This document shows, one piece after another, positions 11,093 through 21,640 of a DNA stretch of 64,000 nt. The notes beneath the pieces are model-generated. The model was given only the letters and a program-made list of their open reading frames with translations. It searched no databases and had not been told where the DNA came from. Location: positions 261,169,008-261,233,007 of the forward strand of contig NC_092872.1 in assembly GCF_028372415.1 (NCBI RefSeq), read 5' to 3'. The stretch's first letter is position 1. The number at the start of each line of letters is the position of its first letter. This DNA comes from Notamacropus eugenii. Its lineage: Eukaryota; Chordata; Mammalia; Diprotodontia; Macropodidae. The translations under genes and the position numbers were made by a program.

Positions 11093-11700
11093 CTTGCCAT
11101 CTTAAAGCGATCAGCTGCAGGTCTGGTAGCATTTGAACTAAATGAAGCCTGTGTTTTCCCACACACCAGCCCTCTTTTTTCAGGTGCCAGCCTCGGAAAA
11201 CAAGACTTCAGAATCGTAGGGGAAAAAACCGGACTTGCGAATTCACTGATCCCTGGAAGTCCCAGAAGAGGAAAGTCCTGCTAGCTAATACGAGTTAACA
11301 CCTTCTCTGCACTTCACAGACTCATCCTCTTGTAGCCGCCGGGATCACAGGCTTATTTAGGTTCTTTTGACCAATGTCAACTTCCAGCGAATTCTTTCAG
11401 GTGTTGAGTGGGGGGGGGGGGAGGGGGGGAGGAGGAGGGGGAGATTACATCTGAAGTCCAAATTCACACCTCCTTTTCCTTAGTACTTAAATGGAAGACC
11501 CCCACCCTTCCTTGACGTAGTGCTTTGTGGGGGGTACTTATTCCTATATAAATCGAGGGAATGCAGACTCCTAAGAGGAAAACCTGGTTAAGGGTGGAGA
11601 GTGCTGTCGATCCTTTGAGTTGCATTCATTGTCTTCACCTTGGCAATAGATGTATCTGTGAAGGAGCATAAGGCACGCTTCAAAACGTTAAAAAACAATT
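11093..11700 (+). promoter_or_regulatory. P module, copy C: promoter-like region of the SNW1 retrogene
   Basis: Bases 11093-11560 align with P modules A and B, closest to A by eye. A good TATA box, 'tatataaat', lies at 11545-11553, about 325 bases before the SNW1 ATG. A run of G (11408-11442) about 100 bases upstream of it could form a G-quadruplex. In copies A and B the TATA position reads as a weaker 'atatttag' or 'ttatttag'. Sequence after about 11560 is not shared with A and B, so the modules differ from near the expected transcription start onward. Confidence 0.65.
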
Positions 11701-11870
11701 CGTCGGGGTAAAGAAACCAGACTTAGATTAAGGCGAGACGGTAGTGAGGGCTAGACGAGCTGGCGCCCGCCAAAGAGCTTGCCAACCTCGAGTACCCATC
11801 CCTGTTGTCCAACGTGTGCACCGACCCCCCACAGTTCAGTCACCCGGAGCACTAGGAGCAGCGGAAGAAG

Positions 11871-13520
11871 ATGGTCCTAACCAACTTTTTACCTGCTCCA
11901 ACTCGGGTTTCTCAGCAACAGCTTGAGGCTGAGGAAAGGGCAAGATCCCTGAGAGCAAGGCAGAATGCACTGGTCTCGTCAAGAAGAGAACCTCCCCTTT
12001 ACGGGTATCGGAAAGGTTGGATACCCCGTTTGATAGAGGATTTTGGAGACGGAGGTGCCTTTCCGGAAATACATGTGACCCAGTACCCACTGGATATGGG
12101 AAAAAAGAAGAAAGTGTCCAATGCCTTGGCCATTCAGGTGGATGCAGAAGGAAACATTAAATACGATGCAATTGCGCGACAGGGACGGTCAAAGGACAAG
12201 GTCATTTACAGCAAGTACACTGACCTGGTTCCCAAAGAAGTCAGGAATGCAGATGACCCAGGCCTGAAAAGACCTGATGAAGAAGCCATTAAAGAGATTA
12301 CAGAAAAGACAAGGCTAGCCCTAGAGAAATCAATCTCTCGGAAGGTAGCTGCTGCTCTGCCAGTTCTAGCAGCCCAGAAAGCCGCTCCCGCTCAGTATAT
12401 CTGCTACACAGCATCTCAGCAACGAGTAACTTTCAATTCCGGAGCTAAGCAAAGAGTCATTCGAATGGTGGAAATGCAGACAGATCCGATGCAGCCTCCA
12501 AGATTCAGAATTAATAAGAAAATTCCTCGTGGGCCTCCTTCTCCTCCTGCCCCCGTCATGCATTCTCTTAGTCGAATGATGACCGTCAAGGAGCAGCAAG
12601 AGTGGAAGATTCCACCTTGTATTTCCAACTGGAAAAATGCAAAGGCCTACACTATTCCATTAGACAAACGTCTGGCTGCTGATGGGAGAGGCCTGCTGAC
12701 AGTGCGCATTAATGAAAACTTCGCCAAACTGGCTGAAGCTCTCTACATTGCCGATAGAAAGGTTCGGCAGGCAGTGGAGATGCGGGCTCAAATGGAGAGG
12801 AAGATGGCCCAAAAGGAAAAGGAGAAACATGAGGAAAAGCTCCGAAAAGTGGCCCAGAAAGCTCGGAAGAGACGAGCTGGAATCAAGAGTCAGGTAGAAG
12901 AAGAGCATGGGGAGGCTCGGGAACGAGAGGAAATAAGATGCGATCGATGCAGGGAGAGACAACGTGACAGGACAGCTCCTGAGAAGAGGTCAAAACCACA
13001 GAGAAAGGAGGATCGAGATATCAGTGACGTCATTGCCCTTGGGGTGCCCAATCCTCGGACTTCCAAGGAACTTCAGCATGACCAGAGACTGTTTAACCAG
13101 ACGAAGGGTATGGACAGTGGATTTGCTGGTGGAGAAGATGACATTTATAATGTCTATGATCAGCCATGGAGAAGTGGCAACAACATGGCTCAAAATATCT
13201 ACAGACCCAGCAAAAATCTGGACAAAGACATGTATGGTGAGGACCTGGAGGCCCCAAGAAAAACCAGCACATTTACTCCAGATAAGGAGTTCTCTGGCTC
13301 AGCCAGAGAACATGGACAGCCAGGCCGAGAAGGACCAGTGCAATTTGAGGAAGATCCCTTTGGTCTGGACAAGTTTTTGAAAGAGGCCAAACAGCATGCA
13401 GGGTTTAAAAGACCCCCAGAGAGCAGCTGCCCTCAAGAGCATCAACCTGAAAGCAAGAAGGGGAGGAAGGAGTGGGGTAGCCTTTCGAAGAGAAGGAACT
13501 ATTTAAATCAGAGAGTATGA
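11871..13520 (+). CDS. SNW1: SNW1 (SKIP) retrogene, intact 549-codon frame
   Basis: SNW1 (SKIP, yeast Prp45) is a nuclear scaffold of the active spliceosome and a transcription co-regulator. The copy is intronless although the parent gene has many exons. It is collinear with the parent over residues 1-534: the N-terminal 'REPPLYGYRKGW' and 'DFGDGGAFPEIHV', the 'GAKQRVIRMVEMQ' helix, the proline run 'PRGPPSPPAPV', the SNWKN signature at residues 252-256, the charged coiled-coil region at about 290-380 and 'FEEDPFGLDKFL' near 493-503. The usual length is 536; here the ancestral stop is lost and 15 residues are added. The start has a strong context (AAG before ATG, G after). Roughly 15% of residues differ from my memory of the human protein, many conservatively, yet no stop or frameshift is present, which suggests selection. 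It lies after a TATA-bearing P module. Confidence 0.93.
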   Translation: MVLTNFLPAPTRVSQQQLEAEERARSLRARQNALVSSRREPPLYGYRKGWIPRLIEDFGDGGAFPEIHVTQYPLDMGKKKKVSNALAIQVDAEGNIKYDAIARQGRSKDKVIYSKYTDLVPKEVRNADDPGLKRPDEEAIKEITEKTRLALEKSISRKVAAALPVLAAQKAAPAQYICYTASQQRVTFNSGAKQRVIRMVEMQTDPMQPPRFRINKKIPRGPPSPPAPVMHSLSRMMTVKEQQEWKIPPCISNWKNAKAYTIPLDKRLAADGRGLLTVRINENFAKLAEALYIADRKVRQAVEMRAQMERKMAQKEKEKHEEKLRKVAQKARKRRAGIKSQVEEEHGEAREREEIRCDRCRERQRDRTAPEKRSKPQRKEDRDISDVIALGVPNPRTSKELQHDQRLFNQTKGMDSGFAGGEDDIYNVYDQPWRSGNNMAQNIYRPSKNLDKDMYGEDLEAPRKTSTFTPDKEFSGSAREHGQPGREGPVQFEEDPFGLDKFLKEAKQHAGFKRPPESSCPQEHQPESKKGRKEWGSLSKRRNYLNQRV

Positions 13521-13745
13521 TCATTGGGGAATTCTCTGTGAATGGTCAGGATGAAAAGCAAATCTGGGATTCTGCATCCCCCTCCTTTTTATTACTGGAT
13601 TTGGGGGGAAAGGGAAGTAAACTTTAAATGAATCTGTATTTCTAACGATGGTGGAACACACTTTCAGCGTAAGGCTTTTGCTTCCCCCTCTGAGTAAGCC
13701 CACCTTTGCCCACCTTATTATCACTGACTGAAGCTCCATACTACA
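13521..13745 (+). other. SNW1 retrocopy 3' untranslated region
   Basis: Shared with the fragment at 3452-3811, which ends where the T module begins here. This marks 13745-13755 as a genuine module boundary. No clear poly(A) signal is seen within it. Confidence 0.65.
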
Positions 13746-14810
13746 ACACAAAATGGCAGGTGTCTGAAACTTCCAGCAGCTCATGACAGATGTGCCCAGA
13801 AAATGCATGTCCAGTTCCAATTCTGGATGAAGATTTCTCTGAGCAAGAACTTGCAACACCCATTCCATCCAGGTGCCCTTCCTGGGCAGGTGAACCTAGT
13901 CAGGGAGCTGGTTCTAGGAGTGACTGCTTCTTTGAGAGGAGCTTCAACCACTGAGACTGCTTGTTTATACAGATGTGGCATTTCCCTAGAGCCACTCTTT
14001 TTTCTCCTCCCAAATTTTGAGACCACCAATTGAACTTCACTCTTGTACTCTCCCCAGGTCCACGTCCCAGGTAAGCCCCAGTCAGTGGGTATCTTCCTAC
14101 ACCCTGTAGGGAACCCAAGGGCCAGAGAACTAGAATACACAGAGTTCCTTTGATGAAGGCCTGAAGCCACCACTGCAGATTCAGGGGCAAAGTTGCACAG
14201 TGAATAAATTATACTCAAAGGATTACCCATTACCATTTCAGTGTGAAACCTTTGTTCCTGCATCCCTTAGTACCTCAGGCCCCTTTCAGGTATAACAACT
14301 GACCTCATCTCAACATCAGTCACAGGAGATTCAAGAACAGAAACTGTCACCCCCATTGGTGAAGGGGGAAGAGAAGTCATAGGAATTCTTTGCTGTTTTT
14401 AACCAACAAGAATTGCATTGCATGGATGTATCCAAGACACCCCTTGGCCTTGGATCTAACATTGCTTCTTCCTGATAGACACTAACTTCGGCCCCCCTTC
14501 CCCCACCTTATCTCCTTGCCCCCAGGGCTCTCTACTGCACAGAGACATCTGGCTGAGGCCTTAGACAATCTAGCTGACATCCTAGGAGGTCTGACTGAAA
14601 TACCAAATAACAGATCCAACATTTTCAGGTTCATATATGTCTGTGTTAAATGACAAATTCTGTGTAATGTGAGGAATAGGAATCATGAGTTATTTGAGGA
14701 ATGTGGATACCATGGCATGAAAGACACTCCAATGAACTCCTTCATCTTGCCTCAGTCTATCCTTGGGATCCTTGATTTGATTTATTCAACAAAGTAAGGC
14801 TGTTCTTGAA
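13746..14810 (+). repeat. T module, copy C1 (downstream of SNW1)
   Basis: It begins 'aaatggcaggtgtctgaaac' and ends near 'ttcaacaaagtaaggctgtt', a decayed poly(A)-signal-like end. It aligns with 15535-16560 (after DHX8-N), 27480-28420 (alone) and, for its last part, 35986-36190 (after SLU7). Shared landmarks are 'catgagcaagaactt'-like, 'cctaacattgcttcttcctg', 'gacatcctgggaggtctg' and 'cagatccaacattttcagg'. It contains short repeats of a 'gacatctggctga' type. No protein family is recognised. Confidence 0.75.
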
Positions 14811-15520
14811 GAGAACATAGAAGGATTGAGAAAAATGACCTTGGACACTTTGCCAGGTTTCCTCACCAAAAATGCTGCCCTACGCAGACTCTCTTAGAAG
14901 CAACACATCTCATACAGTATACACAGCCCCCAGGAAAACCTTCTGCTAACACAAATCCAGTAAATCAAAGATGGAAAAGGAGAGGCTCAAGGACCTGCCT
15001 GCAGAACTTTGCCAACCAGACCATCCTACAGTCCGGATCATGCTTGATGAAGATGATGTGAAAGTAGCTGTGGGTGTCCTCGATGAACTCGAAGTTCTAA
15101 TGCCCAGTGCTGCAGCACCCAAGAAGCAAAGAGGCTCTGAACACTGAGTGAGATAGGATAATGAAAAAGAAAAGTACTCAGTTAAAGCTAAGACAAAGAC
15201 CACAAACTGAGACACTGGTCACAATCTAGGACTCAGGATGGGAAGAAAGAGAAATCTAGATACTGGTCTGGGAGCAGAAGTCAAAATCCTATCAAAGACC
15301 ATAAGGACCAGGATAAATATGGGGAGAAGCATAATGGCAGCAGCTGAGACAGACATGGGGACTGGCCTCTGCCAAAAGAATCTTCTCTCTGGGAAATATA
15401 CAATGGCAAAGTTACCAGAATCATGGAGTTCAGGTGTTTGATGCCATGGCACAGACTAAGAAAACAATGGGAAGCTTTAGTTCACATTTTGGAACCTGGG
15501 TGGGAAGGCAGAAGATCCAG
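14811..15520 (+). pseudogene. DHX8: DHX8 N-terminal fragment
   Basis: The clearest part encodes '[20 protein letters not shown]' with 'MPSAA', the conserved N-terminal region of DHX8. Before it is a decayed piece of the preceding helical region. After it comes the degenerate Arg/Ser/Asp-rich stretch, then the start of the S1 RNA-binding domain near 15395-15490 ('YNGKVT', 'LVHI'). It corresponds to about residues 60-330 of roughly 1220. It is intronless, broken in several places, and switches abruptly to a T module at about 15535. The helicase core is absent here; the C-terminal end of a DHX8 copy lies 4 kb upstream. Confidence 0.85.
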
Positions 15521-15534
15521 ACAATGCACTGATC

Positions 15535-15881
15535 AATAAATGGCAGGTGTCTGAGGCTTCCACCAGCTTGAGGCAGATGAGCCTGGAAAATGTATCTTCA
15601 GAGCCTATTCTGGAAGAGGACTTCCATGAGCAAGAACTTGTAACATCCCATGCCTCCAAATCCCCTTCCTGGGGCCAGGGTGCCTATTTAGGGGGCTGTT
15701 GAAAAAAAGACATGTCCCAAAGTCATCAGTTTGGTTCCTCTCAAACTGCCAGACTGTCAACTCCACTTCAGGCTTGTGTTCTCCCTAGGTCAGTGTCCCA
15801 GTGTAGCTCCAGTCTATGGGCATCCTCCTGGGCCCTGCAGAGGACAAAAACACCAGAAAATCATGACAGAGACACAGACAG

Positions 15882-15973
<92 letters not shown>

Positions 15974-16560
15974 CCCTTTTGGAAGAGTGAAGCCTCCATT
16001 CTATAATCAGGAGCAAGACTGGACACCTAGACAGTTGCACTCAAACCACCATCCACTGACTTTTCAGTGTACACACAAGCCCCTACCACAGCTGCAGCAG
16101 CCTCATCCCAGCTGCGACCAGCCCTGCTGCCCTCATTGCTCCAGCCCCCCACTTCCCAGGTACAGAAACTCACCTCTTGTCTGCATCAGTCACCACAGGC
16201 ACATCCAAGCCAGATACAGCCATTGTTGAAGGGACATGAACAACCACGTGAATTGTTGCCTTCTTTTAACCAGAAAGGACATCAATCTGTCCAAGGCTCT
16301 GTTTAGGTCAACATCGCTTTTGCTCAGTGAAGATGTGCTTGCCACCCTTCCAGATCTGACTGACTCCCAGGGACATTGAGATGCCCCCCCCTAAGAGGTC
16401 TAGCTGCTTTCCAGGGAAATCTGACTGTCCAGCAGCCACCTCTGTGCCCACCAGGGAGATCTAGTGGGTTGACAGCCACCAGAGTCCAGTCTAATCAGTT
16501 GCACTGTCTAGATGGTTTATTGGTTGTGCTAAAAGATGAATTCTCAAGTAATTTGAGACA
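15535..16560 (+). repeat. T module, copy C2 (downstream of DHX8-N)
   Basis: Starts 'aaatggcaggtgtctgaggc', nearly the same as copy C1. It carries a large (CA)n(CT)n expansion at 15882-15969, where the sister copies have only a short 'acacacac'-like seed. It ends near 'gaattctcaagtaatttgag'. Confidence 0.75.
15882..15969 (+). repeat. (CA)n(CT)n compound microsatellite
   Basis: Uninterrupted CA repeat followed by CT repeat inside T module C2. Confidence 0.97.
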
Positions 16561-16640
16561 TAGGGATTTGTTTTGCCATTATGTAACAGTCACTATATAA
16601 AATATGGTATATACCTACATACAGACACACACATATGTAT

Positions 16641-16753
<113 letters not shown>

Positions 16754-16779
16754 CCTTCATCTTCCTTGACAGTAATAAC

Positions 16780-17175
16780 AATAGCTAGCATATATTAGTC
16801 CTGAACTAAGCATTTTTCAATTCTCATTTCATTCCCTTAACAACCCTGGGTGGTCAGGTCAGAGGTGGGGAGCCTTTTGAGTGAATCCAAACTTCACACA
16901 ACAAATCCCCTTAATAAAAGGATGTATTCTGTAAAATTGGAACTCAGTCAAAAGGCCACACCCAGGGACCTAGAAGGCTACATGTGACCCTCTGGCTGCA
17001 GGTTCCCCAACCCAGCTAGTCTTCTCATTTTACAGGTAAGGAAACCCAGGCAAACATCAGTAACTGACTGGTCTAGGGTCACACAGTAAGTAAGTATACA
17101 AGATTATATTGGAGCTGGGATCATGCTGACTCCAGGCCCAGTACCCTATCTACTGGGCTACCTATCCCCCTTTTA
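16780..17175 (-). mobile_element. MIR-like SINE split by a hAT-like element
   Basis: The outer parts (16780-16855 and 17013-17175) form one MIR-type SINE on the minus strand ('cattttacaggtaaggaaac', 'ctagggtcacacagtaagta'). The centre, about 16856-17012, has hAT-like ends ('aggtggggagcctttt' and 'ctggctgcaggttccccaac') and is an insertion. Confidence 0.7.
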
Positions 17176-17179
17176 AGGG

Positions 17180-18515
17180 GTAAGTCTAATATGTGGGTAC
17201 TTCAACATGCCCAAGGCCAAGCCATATGGTGGGGTAGGATTTTGATTTGGTTATTTGCTTTCTGTTCTGAAGGAGTAATATTCACTTCACTGCTAGGTTA
17301 TGGCCTCAGCAAACAAGGAAGCTTCCAAGGGTTACTAACCTCAGGGGCCCCAGACAACTCTCTAAGATCCAGCTTCAGAGAAGGTGCTGGCCTGGTTTCA
17401 GAAGAGGGAGTTCCCCAGGAGCATCCATTCACCAACCAGTAAAATGCCAGAGGAGGAGTCATCTCTAGCACTCTATCAGGGCACTGGGAAAGAGGAATAC
17501 AGAGAGAATGTGAATCACCCACATTTGGGAAAAAAAAAGTTATGTTTAAAAACAAAAGGCAATAGCTGGATATAGGAAATACCTGAGGATGGACTAGACC
17601 ATCCCCCACATCTGAGTTCCCACAAAAAAACCTGTTGCAGAGCAAGGCTGGACAAGGGTCCCTTGACCCTTGCAGTCAAATCATTGCCCTGGGATGATGG
17701 AAAGGACCAAGGCTTGTGTATCAAGGCCATTGTTGAAACTCATTGCAGGACAGAACTAACAGAAACAAAACTGGCATGACATCATCTGGGTGATCTATAT
17801 TAAATTGTTTACCTTGTAAATAAAGGTCAAGCGAAGGAGGCAGAGAGCATACGAAAACTTTTTTTGAAAATGAAGTCTTAATTTTTATAATGTAACTGAG
17901 GTAGTTTGGAGTTCAGATTTTTTTTTAAAATGAATGTTAAACATTATTCTATGTAATTAGGAAATAGTGAATGAAATACAACACATTTTTTTTACAAAAA
18001 GAATCAATTCAGTATGCTGGAAAATGGGATTAGGAGCTGTGTAACCTTCTGGATCCTTCCCAATCCAGAATGTAGTCTTGAAATAGGAGTGTGCATCAGT
18101 ACGCCCAAAGCACACTATTTTTGGACTTGTAAAAGGAGGCGAATCTCTAAATGGAAGGGTGGAGAATATCAGGGGGATTCTCCAGTTTAGGTCACAGTGC
18201 ACAAGTCGCTTCTGATTGTGAAGCAGCTAGCTTTCCCCATGGCCAACAAAAGATAGTCCTGGAATCCATTAATCCGAACTATTAATCATTTCACTTTGCT
18301 TGGGTCCCCAGGACTTAACACTGCGACACAAGAGGCTCCTAATATGCTGCTATGGTTGGTGTTAGGCACAAAGTGCTCTGCAGGTTGGGAGGTGGGAATA
18401 GCTACTCTTTAAAAACTTTGTACCGACCCATCACACCCCCAAACTGTGATTGCTCTGACCCACCAACACCTGTATTAGACACCACAGAGATCAAAGGAGA
18501 GGAATCATGAATACA
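17180..18515. other. Anonymous interval
   Basis: No gene or clear repeat. A 'ccttgtaaataaagg' stretch near 17813 is similar to one inside the provirus (6893), suggesting decayed retroelement sequence. Confidence 0.4.
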
Positions 18516-18519
18516 AAAA

Positions 18520-18710
18520 TATTTAAAAGTCTTGCTGTAATAAAGATCTGGAAACAAAGTAGATGTTCATTAATTGGTGAATGACTGAAAAACGGATGGA
18601 CATGAGTGTAAGTGTCAGGAGCAATGTCAAAAGGGACTATTGTGAACAAGCTGGGATAAATTAGAGTGACTCAGGATGAGTGAAACTCAGGAGAACCAGG
18701 AATCCAACAC
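18520..18710 (+). mobile_element. Old L1 3' fragment
   Basis: It has the 'attaattggtgaatgactga' and 'gtgaaactcaggagaaccag' landmarks of the L1 3' end, heavily diverged. Confidence 0.6.
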
Positions 18711-20085
18711 TGGAAAGGAAATAGGATCCAAGAACCATGATCAAACCAAAGCTCAGTCCTCCCTGCAGAACACTGATGCTTTTCAACTCTTGGCTCAAAA
18801 GAGAAAGGCTGAGACTTAGATTTTGAAACAAGGACCATGTGTGGATGTGTTTTGGAGATCACACTTGTTTGTGGGAGAAGAATCAACTTCAGAGGAGAGG
18901 AGGAGGAGAACAGTAATAGACGTTGTGACAGAGAAAGAGGAGACCATTCTTGGACCATGGGCTAATACTAGTCCTCTTCTAAGTGGGCGGCCAGGCCTCT
19001 CCATTTCACATCCTTACAATCTGCCAGAAGCAAGCCCACCAACCTCACTGTTGTCATATGCTCACAACACTGGGCTTTCATTGCCTCGTACCTTCTCTCC
19101 CCTTATCAATGTTCTCTCATTCTCTCTCTCTCTCTCTCAGCTTCAAAGGATCATTCAGATTCAGAAAAGAGGAGAAGTTATTTCTTAAGGGGAAACAGCA
19201 AAGCAGGACAATGTTGGAGCTACCTTGATAACTCTGAAATATACTTAGAAAAGAAGCCAGATGTGGATAGTGGAATATCACAGCTTCAGATACATCCTCT
19301 TTTTCTGTTCTTCTATGTAGAAAAAAGTATGCATGCTTGTTAATGATGGTAATAAACAAATTTTAAAAGATTTCTTGTGTTGAAACCTGAATTATATTTA
19401 AGCAGTACTAATGAATGTGTTTCTGATAGATTATGTCTCCAATGGAAACAAAGTTATATGGGAACTAAGCTCTTCATAGTGCCTTCAAGTAGGACCCGGC
19501 TCCACTGCAAAATTCTTCATGGATTCTCAGCTATTTTTAATGTAAAAATTACTTGTAAGCATTTTTCTATTTTGAGCCTGGAACTGTTAATGTCAGGCAT
19601 TGTGGAAATGGCAATAAAAGTTTTTTTAATGTACAATGAGCAGTTTGCATTCTATGGGGGGCATCCCATTGGAATGGGAACACACAAAGTCATTCCAAGA
19701 GAAAGACTTTTCTTATTTCCGTGGGAACAAAAGGAAGTGACACATAATAAAAAAGGAAGGTCTACAAATTGTGGATTTTTAAGAATTCACATATAATCCA
19801 TAATGAAATGTCATTATGGGTTGTTTACAAGAGCAAAAGCAGTTCTAAATGGGCATAGTGCTACACTAGCCAGAGCAAAAGCCAAGATCCCTCCAAGAGA
19901 GCCAGATCAACAGGATGGGCGTGTCACTGAGCTTCTCCCCCAGCCAACGTGGTGTACCGTCTGACAGCTTTCCCAGGAACACCCTCATCTGTGACCTAGG
20001 GTGTCCCTTTTCTGCAGGGGTTAGTATGAAAAATTCTCCAAACCACTCACAGTTAGAAAAAGACAAACTACAGCAACTCTAAGGT
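18711..20085. other. Anonymous interval
   Basis: Nothing is recognised except a short CT run at about 19119-19139. Open frames here match no family I know. Confidence 0.45.
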
Positions 20086-20089
20086 TGCA

Positions 20090-20590
20090 AAGCTCAAGTG
20101 CACATGAAAGGAAAATTATGAGACATGTTGGAGGAGGGCCGATTATTCTGGAAAGCAGTTTGAAACTGTGCCCCAGAATCACTCAGCTGTGCATACCCTT
20201 TGACCCAGCTGTACCATTACTGGTCCTTTGCCCCAAAGAAAGAGGGAAAGGACTTAGAGGTACAGGGCTCTCACCACTGGGCCACCCACCTGCCTAAAAC
20301 AAAAAGGGAAAGAGACTAGACACCCAATGATATTTACAGCAATTCTTTTTGTAGTATCCAAAACTTAGGAACTGAAGGGGGACACATCAACAGGAAAACT
20401 GAGGATCCAATTACAGTATATAAATGAGATGGAATCCTATTTGTACCCTAAGAAAAAACAAAATGTACAATTTTGGGAAAACCTGGGAAGACCCTTGTGA
20501 AATGATGCAGAGGATGTGACCAGAGCCAGAAGAAGGACTGCTACAGCCTTGTAAAGGAAAACCCCTTTGAAAGGCTCAAAGGCTCAGAGC
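20090..20590 (+). mobile_element. Old L1 3' fragment
   Basis: 'gtgcataccctttgacccag' and 'atgatatttacagcaattct' mark the end of L1 ORF2 and its 3' untranslated part. Diverged and interrupted. Confidence 0.7.
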
Positions 20591-20599
20591 ACTGTCATT

Positions 20600-20932
20600 C
20601 TGTGGGTGTGTTCGTCCTTCGTTGCCGAAGAAGACCAGGCCATCAGAGAAATGATGACATGACTTGCACTTGACTTTGTGCTGAGTGAGGGAGGGCTGTG
20701 CAGGTCACCAGCCTCACTTCTCCTCCAGAGCCATCTGAATCCAGTGACCAGATATTCATCAGGATGACTGGAGATGACCCAGGATGAGGCAATTGGGATT
20801 AAGTGACTTGTCCAAGGTCACACAGCTAGTGAGTGTCAAGTGTCTGAGGTGAGATTTGAACTCAGGTCCTCCTGACTCCTGCACTGGTGCTCAATCTACT
20901 TCACCACCCAGCTACCCACTGTCATTCTAGAA
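20600..20932 (-). mobile_element. Marsupial tRNA-derived SINE (MAR4-like)
   Basis: 'ttgccgaagaagaccaggcc', 'gatgacatgacttgcacttg' and 'ggtcacacagctagtgagtg' are the well-known body of this marsupial SINE, nearly full length. It is the best lineage marker in the window. Confidence 0.85.
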
Positions 20933-21409
20933 TACTAGAGGACTGAGGAGCATGCTGCCCCCTTCTGAACACAATTAACAACACAAGTCACAAATAAGCC
21001 AGACAATTCTCAGACAAGAATGACTGGCAATGTCACTTCACTAGTCATATTTGTTTTAAGGCCTTGGGTTTTCTGTTTGCCTTTCCATTTCGAGGCAGGG
21101 TGGAGGCTGGGGGTCATGGGAGGCTTCTGTGAGAGGGAAAGAACATGAAAAAGAAAAGCCATGGAGGTATTTCAAAGAAAAAAATGACAGAACAGAAGGA
21201 AGGCTATTGAGATTCACAATCACATCCACTCTGAAAGCTACAGGTGGAACTTAGAACATTTTAAAATAAAGTCAAACTGTCCTGGGAGATCCAATCATAT
21301 CCAATCTCCTTATTTGCAAATCTTATTGGTGCTTAAGGTCTGAATAAAACAGAAAGAAACAAAACAATGATGAGGAACAGCTGTGAAGCTGGCTCAGGGG
21401 CTAGGATCT

Positions 21410-21640
21410 ACAGAGAATCAAATATTCACTTAAGGATCATTGTGCCACCAAAGAAGTGGAAACAAGATAGATGCCTTAATTAGATGAGACGTATTTGTGA
21501 AACATAAATGTGATGGAATATTAATGTACCCTAAGAAATACTGAACATGAGAAACTCAGAGAAGAATGAGAAGACTTAAAGTAATATAGAGTGAAAGGAG
21601 TGGCTCCAGGGGAAAAAAGACAGTTACTCCATGGCAATGA
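21410..21640 (+). mobile_element. Old L1 3' fragment
   Basis: L1-end features ('catgagaaactcagagaaga', 'agagtgaaaggagtggctcc'), strongly diverged. A further small piece lies at about 22050-22150. Confidence 0.55.

Noticed and set aside
11761-11778. 'tggcgcccg' resembling a tRNA-Lys retroviral primer-binding site just upstream of SNW1
   Set aside because: Only the first 9 bases match and there is no LTR end two or three bases before it; more likely SNW1 5' untranslated sequence.
15731-16026. Open frames rich in His/Thr and Ser/Leu on both strands
   Set aside because: They read the CA and CT microsatellite. The same applies to 16573-16788, 40324-40659 and 44131-44436.
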